Counted from the stretch's first letter, positions 7,927-16,077 are shown. The stretch: 64,000 nt of DNA from JAHOYW01 sp963664605 (GCA_963664605.1 OY761536.1:434001-498000); one strand, 5' to 3'. Translations and numbers: made by a program. Notes: generated from the sequence alone by a model not told the origin.

Positions 7927-9027
7927 TTAATATTCATCAAAAGGAATATTTAAAGCTTCCGCCACTTTCTGATTGCATAATTTACCCATATAGCAGTTCA
8001 ATCCAAGCCTGACCGGATTTGATGCGTCTATAGCTTTTTCCAGCCCGGCATTAGCAATCAGTAAGCCGTACTTATTGGTTACACTGGTTAGTGCCAAAGT
8101 TGAAGTAAGGCTCACCGCCCCCGGCATATTCGCGACACAGTAATGCACGATATCATCAACAATAAAGGCAGGATCGGAATGATAGGTAGCATGAGTAGTT
8201 TCAAAGCAGCCGCCCTGGTCAACCGCAATATCAACAAGAACTGCGCCGGGCTTCATCATTTTGAGATGTTCGCGTGAAACAACCTTCGGAGCTGCCGCAC
8301 CGGGAATTAAAACCGCACCAATCACCAAATCCGCATCTTTAAGTTCTGCTTCAATATTATAAGGGGACGAATACAAGGTTTTAATCCGGTTTCCAAAAAT
8401 ATCATCCAATTCAGCCATACGTTTTGCGGAAATATCCATGATAGTGACATCCGCCCCGAGCCCAACCGCCATTTTACAGGCGTTTGTTCCCGCTATACCA
8501 CCACCGATAATCAAGACTTTGCCGCTTTTCACTCCCGGAACTCCGCCAAGAAGCACTCCCCGTCCGCCAAAACTTTTTTCCAGATACTTGGCTCCTTCCT
8601 GAACAGCAAGGCGCCCGGCAATCTGGCTCATCGGCGTCAATAGAGGCAGGGAACCATCACTTTCCATGATTGTTTCATAAGCAACTGCTTTTACTTTTTT
8701 AGCTAAAAGAGCTTCTGTTTGAGCTTTATCCGCAGCTAAGTGCAGGTATGTATAAAGAATTTGCCCTTCGTGGAAGAAATCATATTCTTCCGCTAAAGGC
8801 TCTTTGACCTTAACAATCATTTCTGCCAAATCAAACAACTCCTGTTTGTCGCTGATAATTTGGCAACCGCTTCCCACATAGTCGCTGTCGGCAAAACCTG
8901 ACCCTACACCTGCTGAAGCTTCGATAAATACAGTATGCCCAGCTTGAACATATTCTTTTGCACTCATCGGGGTCAAGCCAACACGATATTCCTCTTTTTT
9001 GATTTCCTTTACAAGACCGATTTTCAT
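7927..9027 (-). CDS. ald: Alanine dehydrogenase
   Basis: Interconverts L-alanine and pyruvate plus ammonia with NAD(H). Starting at ATG 9027 gives 366 residues, close to the usual 370, and begins MKIGLVKEIKKEEYRVGLTP, the canonical N-terminus. An AGGAG Shine-Dalgarno sits 8 nt upstream, so the longer in-frame start at 9066 is rejected. The Rossmann motif GGGIAGTNACKMA and the substrate-binding YLHLAAD are present. It is followed by a strong terminator and preceded by about 590 bp without a confident protein gene except the small one at 9615. Confidence 0.95.
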   Translation of the reverse strand: MKIGLVKEIKKEEYRVGLTPMSAKEYVQAGHTVFIEASAGVGSGFADSDYVGSGCQIISDKQELFDLAEMIVKVKEPLAEEYDFFHEGQILYTYLHLAADKAQTEALLAKKVKAVAYETIMESDGSLPLLTPMSQIAGRLAVQEGAKYLEKSFGGRGVLLGGVPGVKSGKVLIIGGGIAGTNACKMAVGLGADVTIMDISAKRMAELDDIFGNRIKTLYSSPYNIEAELKDADLVIGAVLIPGAAAPKVVSREHLKMMKPGAVLVDIAVDQGGCFETTHATYHSDPAFIVDDIVHYCVANMPGAVSLTSTLALTSVTNKYGLLIANAGLEKAIDASNPVRLGLNCYMGKLCNQKVAEALNIPFDEY

Positions 9028-9560
9028 TTTGATTCTCCTTTTTTGGTTATTAATTATAAAAACCAAATATAATCCACATCATTATAATTTATCGCATTAT
9101 ATAAAATATATAATTCCAATACATATATTTTTATAGTTTTATTGAAAGAAAAGATATATAATTATTTGCAAGCGTTTTAGAATCTACAAAAACTGTTTGT
9201 GTCCAGCCTGAAGAAACTATATAATCCGTGAGATTATATTCAGCCTGAAAGACAATCATTGCGATTGTATTTTGTGAGATATTTAATAATGTGTAAAAAT
9301 CAAATTACCAGTGCACGAAGGTGGGCAGTGGAGCTGTCGTCTATCCGCAAGGTGCGGAAAAATGTTCTGATGTTCTTGAAAAAACATTCGCCAATATAAC
9401 GACATGTGAGTTTGTTGGAAGAAAAAACAGTCAGCAGAAATGCGATAAGATTGCGCAGTTCAAAAATCCCGTACGGAATCAGACCGACCATTTGTTTTTT
9501 TATATATTTATTAATACACTTAATCACGTGAAAACCTGTTCGAGTGCTTATGCATATTTA
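9028..9560. other. Gene-poor stretch with two tandem CAGCCTGAA-hairpin units
   Basis: No convincing protein gene is visible; short open frames here lack Shine-Dalgarno sites and recognisable motifs. Two tandem units occur upstream of ald. CAGCCTGAA at 9204-9212 is followed by a hairpin ATATAATC/GATTATAT (9219-9226, 9232-9239). CAGCCTGAA at 9241-9249 is followed by a hairpin ACAATC/GATTGT (9252-9257, 9263-9268). Both hairpins share AATC-N5-GATT. They might be a leader structure for ald or protein-binding sites. Confidence 0.35.
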
Positions 9561-9565
9561 TTAAA

Positions 9566-9592
9566 AAAGCTCCCGTATGATACGGGAGCTTT
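9566..9592 (-). terminator. Terminator of the small basic protein gene
   Basis: A perfect 12-bp stem, AAAGCTCCCGTA (9566-9577) with TACGGGAGCTTT (9581-9592), has a 3-nt loop. The reverse strand then reads TTTTTTAATAA. It begins 23 bp after the stop of the 58-residue gene, supporting that gene as a separate transcription unit. Confidence 0.85.
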
Positions 9593-9614
9593 ATAAAACG
9601 TAATAGAAAAAAAC

Positions 9615-9791
9615 TTAGATAGAAGCTTTATCCCATGTAGCTTTGTTAACAAAAGCTGTTAAGTTACGGCCATCACAAGTTTTTGCTTTAAAAGCATATC
9701 TTTCGTTACCTTTTTTGCCATAAGTAACTTTATCGATTACTTCTGCTTCAACCTTCTTTTTCGCTTTGACATCATAGAAACCATGTTTCAT
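9615..9791 (-). CDS. Small basic protein, 58 residues, unknown function
   Basis: Reverse strand ATG at 9789-9791 to TAA at 9615-9617. An excellent Shine-Dalgarno (CGGAGGAAG) lies 5-8 nt upstream, and a dedicated intrinsic terminator lies downstream. The product starts MKHGFYDVKAKKKVEAEV and ends FVNKATWDKASI. It is rich in Lys (about 13 of 58), with a predicted beta-strand pattern and no signal peptide or membrane segment. A basic nucleic-acid- or ribosome-associated role is possible but is a guess. I do not recognise the family. It is shorter than the usual gene-calling cut-off and may be missed in automated annotation. Confidence 0.8.
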   Translation of the reverse strand: MKHGFYDVKAKKKVEAEVIDKVTYGKKGNERYAFKAKTCDGRNLTAFVNKATWDKASI

Positions 9792-10038
9792 TGTGACTTC
9801 CTCCGTAAGGGTTTAGGGTTATTAGTTAAAACTTAAGAACTTATAAATAATATAAGCAGGAAAATTAAATTTGGCAAACTCAAAAACAATAAAAAAAGCT
9901 TTTTTCTTGCGCTTGAGCAGGAGTTGATTCATAAGCTTTTAATTACAAACATTTTACAACTCTCAAAAAACCGGCTCGTTTTTCCCTGATTTGACCATAA
10001 AATCAACATTTTTCATGTTTTCAACAAAGTCGGCTCGT

Positions 10039-10962
10039 TTATCCCGCATTAGCATCCAGCCAACGCTCAGCATCAATCGCCGCTTTGCAGCCCATACCAG
10101 CAGCGGTAATTGCCTGTCGATAAATATGGTCGGCACAATCACCTGCAGCAAAAACACCTTCAATATTTGTATAGCTTGAACCGTGCTGCAACTGTATAAA
10201 ACCAGCCTTATCTGTTTCAATACCATGAAAAATACCAGTATTAGGAATATGTCCAAGTGCGGCAAAAAATCCTTTTGCTTCAATTATGCTTTCACTTTCA
10301 TCCTTCAGGTTCTTGATTTTTACCTTTTCAACTTCTTCATCACCGATTATATCAACAACTTGAGAACTCCAGCAAAACTCAATTTTAGGATTCGCCTTGG
10401 CGCGGTCACCCATGATTTTAGATGCACGCAGTTCATCACGACGATGAACGATTGTTACTTTACTGGCAAATTTAGTCAGAAAGATAGCTTCCTCCATAGC
10501 AGTATCTCCACCGCCAACTACAACTACCGGGACATCCCTGAAAAATGCCCCGTCACATGTGGCACATGCAGAAACCCCCTTGTTTTTGAGGCGTTCTTCT
10601 GATTCCAGTCCCAGCCAACGCGGAGAAGCGCCCGTAGCGATAATCAAGGCTTTTGTTTCGATCAGCTCCCCTGATGCCAGATGCAGCTTATGCGGCCCTC
10701 CCGGCTTCAGCTCTGCTTTGCTGACTGTATCGCTTTTAACGGTAGTGCCGAAACGTTCAGCCTGCTGCTGGAACTTCGACATTAATTCAAAGCCGTTAAC
10801 AGCTTCCGGGAATCCGGGATAATTCTCCACGTCTGAAGTCTGTGTCAGCAGGCCGCCTGGGAGCTCTCCGGATATAAGCAATGGCTCAAGATCTGCTCGC
10901 GAAGCATAAATAGCCGCAGTTAGACCAGCAGCTCCAGAACCAATAATAACAATATTCTTCAT
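10039..10962 (-). CDS. trxB: Thioredoxin reductase
   Basis: NADPH-dependent flavoenzyme that reduces thioredoxin. The protein has 307 residues, a usual length. It has the FAD-binding IIGSGAAGLTAAIYASRA at the N-terminus, the redox CATCDG motif in SACATCDGAFF, an NADPH fold VVVGGGDTAMEEA with HRRDELRAS, and the C-terminal FAAGDCAD FAD motif. It starts 1 bp after the exbB-like gene ends, so it is the last gene of a yjbQ-TPR-exbB-trxB unit. No thioredoxin gene is in the window. The thioredoxin-coupled ArsC at 27.6 kb would depend on this system. Confidence 0.95.
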   Translation of the reverse strand: MKNIVIIGSGAAGLTAAIYASRADLEPLLISGELPGGLLTQTSDVENYPGFPEAVNGFELMSKFQQQAERFGTTVKSDTVSKAELKPGGPHKLHLASGELIETKALIIATGASPRWLGLESEERLKNKGVSACATCDGAFFRDVPVVVVGGGDTAMEEAIFLTKFASKVTIVHRRDELRASKIMGDRAKANPKIEFCWSSQVVDIIGDEEVEKVKIKNLKDESESIIEAKGFFAALGHIPNTGIFHGIETDKAGFIQLQHGSSYTNIEGVFAAGDCADHIYRQAITAAGMGCKAAIDAERWLDANAG

Positions 10963-10963
10963 C

Positions 10964-11866
10964 TTATTCTTCCTTTGTTGAGTTATTTTTTTGTGAAACT
11001 ATTTTATCTTTTGACAAGCTGACAGCGGCTTGCGGATTAAGCAAACGTGTCATAGTCGGCAGGTCCGGCATCTCTTCCTCTAGGTTGATTCCGCGTAGAA
11101 TCTTTATTAAATCATAAGCAATTTTCTCGGTATTGATTATTATTCTATTAATCTTGCCAAGACAGTACTTATAAAACCAGAACGCAACATAAGAAACAAT
11201 AAGCCCTGTCATCAAAGGATAAAAGCTTTGCGAACAGGTATAAGCCAGCTCCTGCAAATTACCAGCCTCAGAATTCATAGAAAAATTTCTCAGGGCATTA
11301 AAAAGAACCATTCCCCCTCCAAGAAACCCCAGCAATGCAGAATAAATAGCGCAATTAAGCAAAAGACGCGTTCCTTGAAGCATTCTTTCGTGTTCCGCCT
11401 TAACCGCAATCGTCATTTCATCCTTACACACCTCAAAACCATCAGCAATGTTCTTAAACGATGAAAACAGAATTCTACCAAGTGGAGTTCTGCAAGGAGA
11501 ACACGCTTCCATGGCAAACCCCAGGGAGTCATCATATAATACGCTTTTAACCTTATGTACCAGCTCTTTCGGATAAGCACGGTGACGGCGAATAAATATC
11601 CAGGAGTTTATCGCCACGCCCCAAAACAAAACAATATTAAATAAAATTAATATCCAAATGAAAAATCCCCAAAAACCACCAACCATCCAAAACGGTTTTC
11701 GTTTGGCATAGGCATCCTCCACTTTTTTGCTGTTTATTGTTTCCTCGATCTTTTCTACAGATTTTACATTTTTAACAGACACTTGAGAAAAGCACGGCGT
11801 GAAAGCACAACAAAACATGGCGATCAATACGATCATCTGAATTCGTTTGAGTCTTGAAATTTTCAT
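10964..11866 (-). CDS. MotA/TolQ/ExbB-family proton channel protein
   Basis: A 300-residue membrane protein with an N-terminal signal-like segment (MIVLIAMFCCAFTPCFS). A periplasmic stretch of about 40 residues precedes TM1 (FFIWILILFNIVLFWGVAI). The C-terminal TM pair (ALLGFLGGGMVLFNAL and FYPLMTGLIVSYVAFWFY) is typical of TolQ/ExbB/MotA, preceded by the cytoplasmic region with LGRILFSSFKNI. Such proteins form proton-driven channels energising outer-membrane transport or envelope functions, normally with an ExbD/TolR partner. No ExbD/TolR gene is adjacent, which is odd. It overlaps the TPR gene by 4 bp. Confidence 0.75.
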   Translation of the reverse strand: MKISRLKRIQMIVLIAMFCCAFTPCFSQVSVKNVKSVEKIEETINSKKVEDAYAKRKPFWMVGGFWGFFIWILILFNIVLFWGVAINSWIFIRRHRAYPKELVHKVKSVLYDDSLGFAMEACSPCRTPLGRILFSSFKNIADGFEVCKDEMTIAVKAEHERMLQGTRLLLNCAIYSALLGFLGGGMVLFNALRNFSMNSEAGNLQELAYTCSQSFYPLMTGLIVSYVAFWFYKYCLGKINRIIINTEKIAYDLIKILRGINLEEEMPDLPTMTRLLNPQAAVSLSKDKIVSQKNNSTKEE

Positions 11867-12654
11867 TTATCAACCTTCCCGTTATTTGGCATTTGCGGAT
11901 AGTTCTTTTTCAACATATCCTCATATAATTTAAATTTTTTATCTTTATCTTTTTTATAAAAAGCAATAGTTTCCTCCAACGAAAGCTTATGTCCGGGCGT
12001 TCCGGGAGGAAACACCAATATATTTTCCAGAAAACAGTCCAGCGCACCCCGGGTATTTTTCTGTTTAAGGAACAATTTTCCGAGATCCAAGTTTGCAATT
12101 GCGGAATATTCAGGCACTGCCAATTCAAATGAACGCCGATATGCCTTGATGGCTTTATTCTCCTGTTTTAGCCTTTGATACGCATTACCAAGCATGAGAA
12201 AACCATGAGCATAGACGGGCGCTTCTAATTCCGGCATAACCATCTTGTCTTTCAGCAGAGGCTCCAACACAAATACCGCACTCCGCGAATCGGCTTCTGC
12301 TATTTTTACTTGAGCCTCCATGACTTTAATTTTTGCTCGTATTGGAGGGAAATTATATTTACCATCAACTGCCCTCAAAAGCTTTCCGGCTTCCCGTGGC
12401 ATATTTTTATTTAACAGTTGTTCAGCTTTCTGCATTTCCAGCGGTAAAGCCATTTTCACGATCCTGAACTCTTTTCGCCTTAGAATACGTTTTGTGTCCT
12501 TTAAACGAATAGTCAGGTTACCTTCCGGATCAGCGTTTATCAAATCAGCTTTAAGCCATGTACTATTGATTAAGAGAACTTGTATTTTTGTCCCCTTTCC
12601 ATGCAAAACGGAAATATTCAATAATATAAGCAAAAGAAAAAACAGCTTAAGCAT
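11863..12654 (-). CDS. Secreted TPR-repeat protein
   Basis: A 263-residue protein with a signal peptide (MLKLFFLLLILLNISVLHG). A short beta-rich N-terminal region (LLINSTWLKADLINADPEGN) resembles the small domain found before ExbB genes in PVC genomes. Next come TPR-like helices (AYQRLKQENKAIKAYRRSF; DLGKLFLKQKNTRGALDCF). It is likely periplasmic and, given the 4-bp overlap with the ExbB-like gene, likely works with that channel. It overlaps yjbQ by 8 bp upstream. Function is otherwise unknown. Confidence 0.65.
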   Translation of the reverse strand: MLKLFFLLLILLNISVLHGKGTKIQVLLINSTWLKADLINADPEGNLTIRLKDTKRILRRKEFRIVKMALPLEMQKAEQLLNKNMPREAGKLLRAVDGKYNFPPIRAKIKVMEAQVKIAEADSRSAVFVLEPLLKDKMVMPELEAPVYAHGFLMLGNAYQRLKQENKAIKAYRRSFELAVPEYSAIANLDLGKLFLKQKNTRGALDCFLENILVFPPGTPGHKLSLEETIAFYKKDKDKKFKLYEDMLKKNYPQMPNNGKVDK

Positions 12655-13057
12655 TGTGATCCTCTATAAATTGCACTAATACTTTGCGGTTTCTAGGGCC
12701 GTCAAATTCACAGAAATAAATCCCCTGCCATGTGCCGAGGCAAAGCCTGCCTTCTGAAATTGGCACGGTTTGTGAAAATCCCATCAATGAAGCTTTCAGA
12801 TGAGCAGCACTATTACCCTCAAAATGACGAAATAACTTATTGCTCCACGGCACAAGCTCCTCGGTTGCCGCCAGCAAATCCCGTTGAACATCCGGATCAG
12901 CATTTTCATTTATAGTCAATCCGGCTGTAGTGTGCTGACAGAAAATATGGCAAATCCCAGACCTGAAACCGTCCGGTATTAAAGCACTTACCTCTCCCGT
13001 GAAATCTATCATTTCACTATGTTTATTCGTAGTGATATTAATCTTATCCATATCCAA
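12647..13057 (-). CDS. yjbQ: YjbQ/UPF0047 family protein
   Basis: A 136-residue protein of the YjbQ family (some members have weak thiamine-phosphate synthase activity; the physiological role is unsettled). Family motifs are CQHTTAGLTINENADPDV, the HLKASLMG segment with conserved His, and LGTWQGIYFCEFDGPR. It starts at Met1 or Met3. A promoter-like TTGAAG-17-TATATT lies immediately before the ATG, so the mRNA could be nearly leaderless. It heads the yjbQ-TPR-exbB-trxB cluster. Confidence 0.9.
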   Translation of the reverse strand: MDMDKINITTNKHSEMIDFTGEVSALIPDGFRSGICHIFCQHTTAGLTINENADPDVQRDLLAATEELVPWSNKLFRHFEGNSAAHLKASLMGFSQTVPISEGRLCLGTWQGIYFCEFDGPRNRKVLVQFIEDHNA

Positions 13058-13162
13058 ATATAATCCCCAAACACTTTCTCTTCAAGATATCAAAATGTAT
13101 ATTCTTGAAAAATATGGATCTGAAACAGGCAGGGAGAGAGATGTTTAAAATTACGAAGCTTT

Positions 13163-14260
13163 TTATTTACACTCGCAGACAAAGTTCGACATGATACTGA
13201 AAAAGTCCTTGACACTGGTCGGCGACGGGGCTATCGCCCGCGTAGAAAGACAGGCTCCCAGAGAATCTGAATGGGCGGGGTCATAACCATGCATTCCGGG
13301 AAGAGGTTTCAGCAAAACATCATTGGGGGATATCTGGAATCCAGGATCAACTAATGCCATGACATCTCCATAGCGATGATCGGGGAAATCTATTCCAAAG
13401 TTTTTTTTATCCTTAGCGCTAAGCACCTTACAATGCCGAAGCTCGTTCAACTTATCTAATATAATAGATTTTGCAGATTTGCTCTTGAACCAAAAAAATG
13501 CCATCGTCGGATCATAAACGGCATAGTAATCATGGCCATAGGTCATTCCCAAAGAGTCTATTTTTTTCCTGATATTTATAGTCTGCGGCGCAAAAGTCAT
13601 ACCATGCCCGGATAAAACCGTTAAATTGAAATCTTTATTCCCTTTGCTGCCAATAGAAATAATTCTCTTAATCTGCTTTTCGTAACGCCGCAGCTTTTTG
13701 TCTATCCTTTGAAAATCGTGAGGATAATAATGCAGTAAACTATCCATTTCATCAATTTGTATGAATGCAAAATCAAGGGATCTTTCTTTAAGCCGATAAC
13801 GTATTTCGCTCAAGGCATGTGCCGAAGAAGATGAATTAGCGCTGACAATGGAGTGAGCTAATTTTTTTTCGTAAACCTGATCGATAATACTGACTAAAGG
13901 AGAAAAGCGTCCAGGAGTCAGATTTGTCGCATGATGGTTGTTTTGCACAAAACAGTTAAGATTACGCATTGGAACAGAATATTTGCCCAGATACCCAGAC
14001 TTTCTGCCTATGACTTTTGCACAAAAACGCCGCAATGTTTCCGTAGCAGTACTGCTTTCCTTAAAATAATAACTACTGAAATGACCGTGCTCGTCAGGCT
14101 CTTTCCCGGTAAGGGTGGTTGAAAGAGCCGCATATGAACAACCAAGCTGAGATTTTACAGGGTATTGATGTTTACAGCATCCTGCGAGAAAACCATGCTC
14201 TTTAAAAATATGCCAACCTGGCCCGGTCAGATATATAAAAACATGAACTGAATTATCCAT
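13163..14260 (-). CDS. Alkaline-phosphatase-superfamily protein with incomplete metal site
   Basis: Resembles type I phosphodiesterase/nucleotide pyrophosphatase proteins (PF01663-like). SYAALSTTLTGKEPDEHGHF matches the nucleophile-loop/TG.xPxxHG region. DEMDSLLHYY supplies a D-x3-H pair, SGHGM replaces the usual SDHGM, and GMHGYDP gives the last His. The N-terminal VFIYLTGPGW lacks the usual metal-binding Asp (normally '.iDG'). By eye the Zn1 ligands remain while two Zn2 Asp ligands are missing. I chose ATG 14260 because AGAGG lies 8 nt before it; a TTG start at 14287 is less likely. It has no signal peptide, so it is probably cytoplasmic. Substrate is unknown. Confidence 0.65.
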   Translation of the reverse strand: MDNSVHVFIYLTGPGWHIFKEHGFLAGCCKHQYPVKSQLGCSYAALSTTLTGKEPDEHGHFSSYYFKESSTATETLRRFCAKVIGRKSGYLGKYSVPMRNLNCFVQNNHHATNLTPGRFSPLVSIIDQVYEKKLAHSIVSANSSSSAHALSEIRYRLKERSLDFAFIQIDEMDSLLHYYPHDFQRIDKKLRRYEKQIKRIISIGSKGNKDFNLTVLSGHGMTFAPQTINIRKKIDSLGMTYGHDYYAVYDPTMAFFWFKSKSAKSIILDKLNELRHCKVLSAKDKKNFGIDFPDHRYGDVMALVDPGFQISPNDVLLKPLPGMHGYDPAHSDSLGACLSTRAIAPSPTSVKDFFSIMSNFVCECK

Positions 14261-14301
14261 AAACATAACCTCTGCTTCGTAAAACAAATTTCTCTATAGA
14301 G

Positions 14302-14330
14302 ATTATAGTGTTTTGCATTTAAAATTGCAA
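14302..14330 (-). promoter_or_regulatory. Promoter of the phosphodiesterase-like gene
   Basis: Reverse strand TTGCAA (14330-14325), 17-bp spacer, TATAAT (14307-14302), ending about 40 nt before the ATG at 14260. Its presence means the gene does not need transcription from the upstream leader-like RNA. Confidence 0.6.
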
Positions 14331-14400
14331 TAATACAGCAAAATAAAGAGATTACTGAGCTGAAAGTCAAGAAAATAGATTTATGGATTTATTAAAAACA

Positions 14401-14628
14401 AAAAAAGAGCCGAAGACTGACTGTTTATTAAAACAGCCAGTTCCGGCAAACGTACTCCAACCTCTACGCCTCCTCTCAAAAGCCTCTAAATAAACAGATA
14501 TACTCCGCTCAATTTACACCTTTATATAATAGAAAGTTCCATGCCAAGTTGAACCACATCAACAAGAGCTTGGCAATAAGACACTTACATAACTTTGTTT
14601 CATGATTAACAAAACAGAAATATATAAA
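14401..14628 (-). ncRNA. Candidate small RNA with own promoter and intrinsic terminator
   Basis: The 528-bp gap between pgk and the phosphodiesterase-like gene contains an apparent independent transcription unit on the reverse strand. The promoter is TTGTGA (14663-14658), 17 bp, TATAAA (14640-14635). The terminator is a long imperfect stem, 14409-14426 with 14431-14447, followed by a T-rich run. Between them are a hairpin GCCAAG/CTTGGC (14543-14548, 14569-14574) and several GGA motifs (for example GCGGAG, AGAGGAGG, TTGGAG, CCGGAAC). No open frame with a Shine-Dalgarno is present. The length would be about 230 nt. It matches no RNA family I can recognise (not tmRNA, SRP RNA or 6S). Confidence 0.5.
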
Positions 14629-14740
14629 TATAATTTTATACAACCACAAATAAACCATCACAAAAGGTTAACTATAAACCATTTACACTAGAATTAAAGC
14701 TTTTTAAAAAATCAATAAAAGTTGATATGGTTTATAAAGA

Positions 14741-14772
14741 AAATAAAAAAAGGGAGCGAAAAAATCGCCCCC
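14741..14772 (-). terminator. Terminator of pgk
   Basis: Stem GGGAGCGA (14752-14759) with TCGCCCCC (14765-14772, one G-U wobble). On the reverse strand it is followed by a run of seven T and further T-rich sequence. It lies 17 bp beyond the pgk stop. Confidence 0.8.
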
Positions 14773-14788
14773 TTCGCTGATTTTGAAA

Positions 14789-16012
14789 TTAACGGTCAGC
14801 TAAAGCACATACGCCAGGGAGGTCTTTTCCTTCCAGGAATTCCAATGAAGCCCCGCCGCCTGTTGAAATATGACTCATTTTGTCAGCGAGTCCACTTTGA
14901 TTAACCGCGGCAACAGAGTCGCCGCCACCGATAATGCTTACAGAATCACTGTCAGCTACCGCTGAACAAACAATCATAGTACCGTCAGCGAAATTAGACA
15001 TTTCAAAACACCCCATCGGGCCGTTCCAAACCACTGTTTTAGCATCAAGTATTTCATTAGCGTATAATTCTGCGGTTTTTGGACCAATATCCAAAGCCAG
15101 CCAGCCGTCTTTTATATCAAGGCCAACGATTTCGGTATTAGCATCGTTGGAAAATGCATCAGCAATCTTGTTGTCAACCGGCAACAGGAATTTGACACCT
15201 TTTTCTTTTGCTTTCGCCATGGTGCTTTTTGCTACTTCCAGCAAATCATCTTCACAAAGAGAACCTCCAATAGAATGGCCAAGAGCTTTAAGGAAAGTAT
15301 AAGCCATTCCACCGCCAATCAGGATAGTATCAACTTTTTCAATAAGAGCAGTAAGCACTTCAAGCTTGCCTGAAACTTTGGCGCCGCCGATAATCGCGAC
15401 AAACGGACGTTCCGGATTGGCTACAGCTTGACCGAGATATTGAATTTCCTTATCTAACAGAAAACCGGCTACACAGTTTTCTTTAGGCATAAATTCAGTA
15501 ATGATAGCAGTGGAAGCATGTGCGCGATGAGCTGTTCCAAAAGCATCATTGACGTAAACTTCACCAAGTTTAGCGAGTTCAGCGGCAAATGCTCTCTGGA
15601 CAGCAGCCTTATCAGCGTCACCTTTGCATTTCATATCTTCTTCTTTATGGTAGCGGGTGTTTTCGCAGCACATGATTTCACCAGCCTTGAGGGCCTTGGA
15701 TGCAGCAACCACCTCTTCGCCTACACAATCGTTAACGAATTTAACATCTTGACCAAGCAGTTTTGCGAGATAATCAGCAGCCGGTTTCACAGTAAATTCC
15801 GGATTAACTTCGCCTTTCGGACGCCCAAGATGTGTTAAAAGCGTTAATGATGCGCCATTTTCAAGGATATATTTAATAGTAGGCAGCGCCGCGCGAATAC
15901 GAGTATCATCAGTTACAACACCGTCTTTAAGCGGAACATTAAAGTCAACACGCATAACAACACGCTTGCCGTTAAGATCAATGTCTTTGACTGTCTTTTT
16001 ATTCAAGTTCAT
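14789..16012 (-). CDS. pgk: Phosphoglycerate kinase
   Basis: Transfers phosphate from 1,3-bisphosphoglycerate to ADP in glycolysis. The protein has 407 residues. The signature RVDFNVPLKDGVVTDDTRI is near the N-terminus. LLTHLGRPKG and ENTRYHKEE supply substrate-binding Arg/His. The nucleotide-binding GGAKVSGKLEV and the C-terminal GGGDSVAAVN and STGGGASLEFLEG are all intact. It is downstream of gap, separated by 99 bp containing a hairpin with a short T-run, so its expression may depend on partial read-through. Confidence 0.97.
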   Translation of the reverse strand: MNLNKKTVKDIDLNGKRVVMRVDFNVPLKDGVVTDDTRIRAALPTIKYILENGASLTLLTHLGRPKGEVNPEFTVKPAADYLAKLLGQDVKFVNDCVGEEVVAASKALKAGEIMCCENTRYHKEEDMKCKGDADKAAVQRAFAAELAKLGEVYVNDAFGTAHRAHASTAIITEFMPKENCVAGFLLDKEIQYLGQAVANPERPFVAIIGGAKVSGKLEVLTALIEKVDTILIGGGMAYTFLKALGHSIGGSLCEDDLLEVAKSTMAKAKEKGVKFLLPVDNKIADAFSNDANTEIVGLDIKDGWLALDIGPKTAELYANEILDAKTVVWNGPMGCFEMSNFADGTMIVCSAVADSDSVSIIGGGDSVAAVNQSGLADKMSHISTGGGASLEFLEGKDLPGVCALADR

Positions 16013-16039
16013 AATTCTTCTCCATATTGAAGCTTTAAC

Positions 16040-16077
16040 AAAAAGACCCGAAGTCCAATCAAATTGTTCTTCGGGTC
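16040..16077 (-). terminator. Intercistronic terminator between gap and pgk
   Basis: A perfect 9-bp stem, GACCCGAAG (16045-16053) with CTTCGGGTC (16069-16077), has a 15-nt loop. On the reverse strand it is followed by TTTTTG. It lies 34 bp after the gap stop and could act as a partial terminator setting a high gap:pgk ratio, or stabilise the 3' end of gap mRNA. Confidence 0.7.

Noticed and set aside
9204..9268. Guanidine-II (mini-ykkC) riboswitch
   Set aside because: Two tandem hairpins fit the layout, but the loops are not ACGR on either strand and the downstream gene is alanine dehydrogenase.
9300..9596. Overlapping open frames on both strands (75 and 91 residues)
   Set aside because: No Shine-Dalgarno, no recognisable motif, poor composition, and the forward one ends in the terminator of the small basic gene; treated as non-coding.
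12647..13057. Thiamine-phosphate synthase assignment for YjbQ
   Set aside because: Activity reported for the family is weak and the physiological role is disputed, so only the family name is used.
14301..14450. Transcription-attenuation leader of the phosphodiesterase-like gene
   Set aside because: A separate strong promoter lies between the terminator and that gene, so a stand-alone RNA is the better reading, though not excluded.
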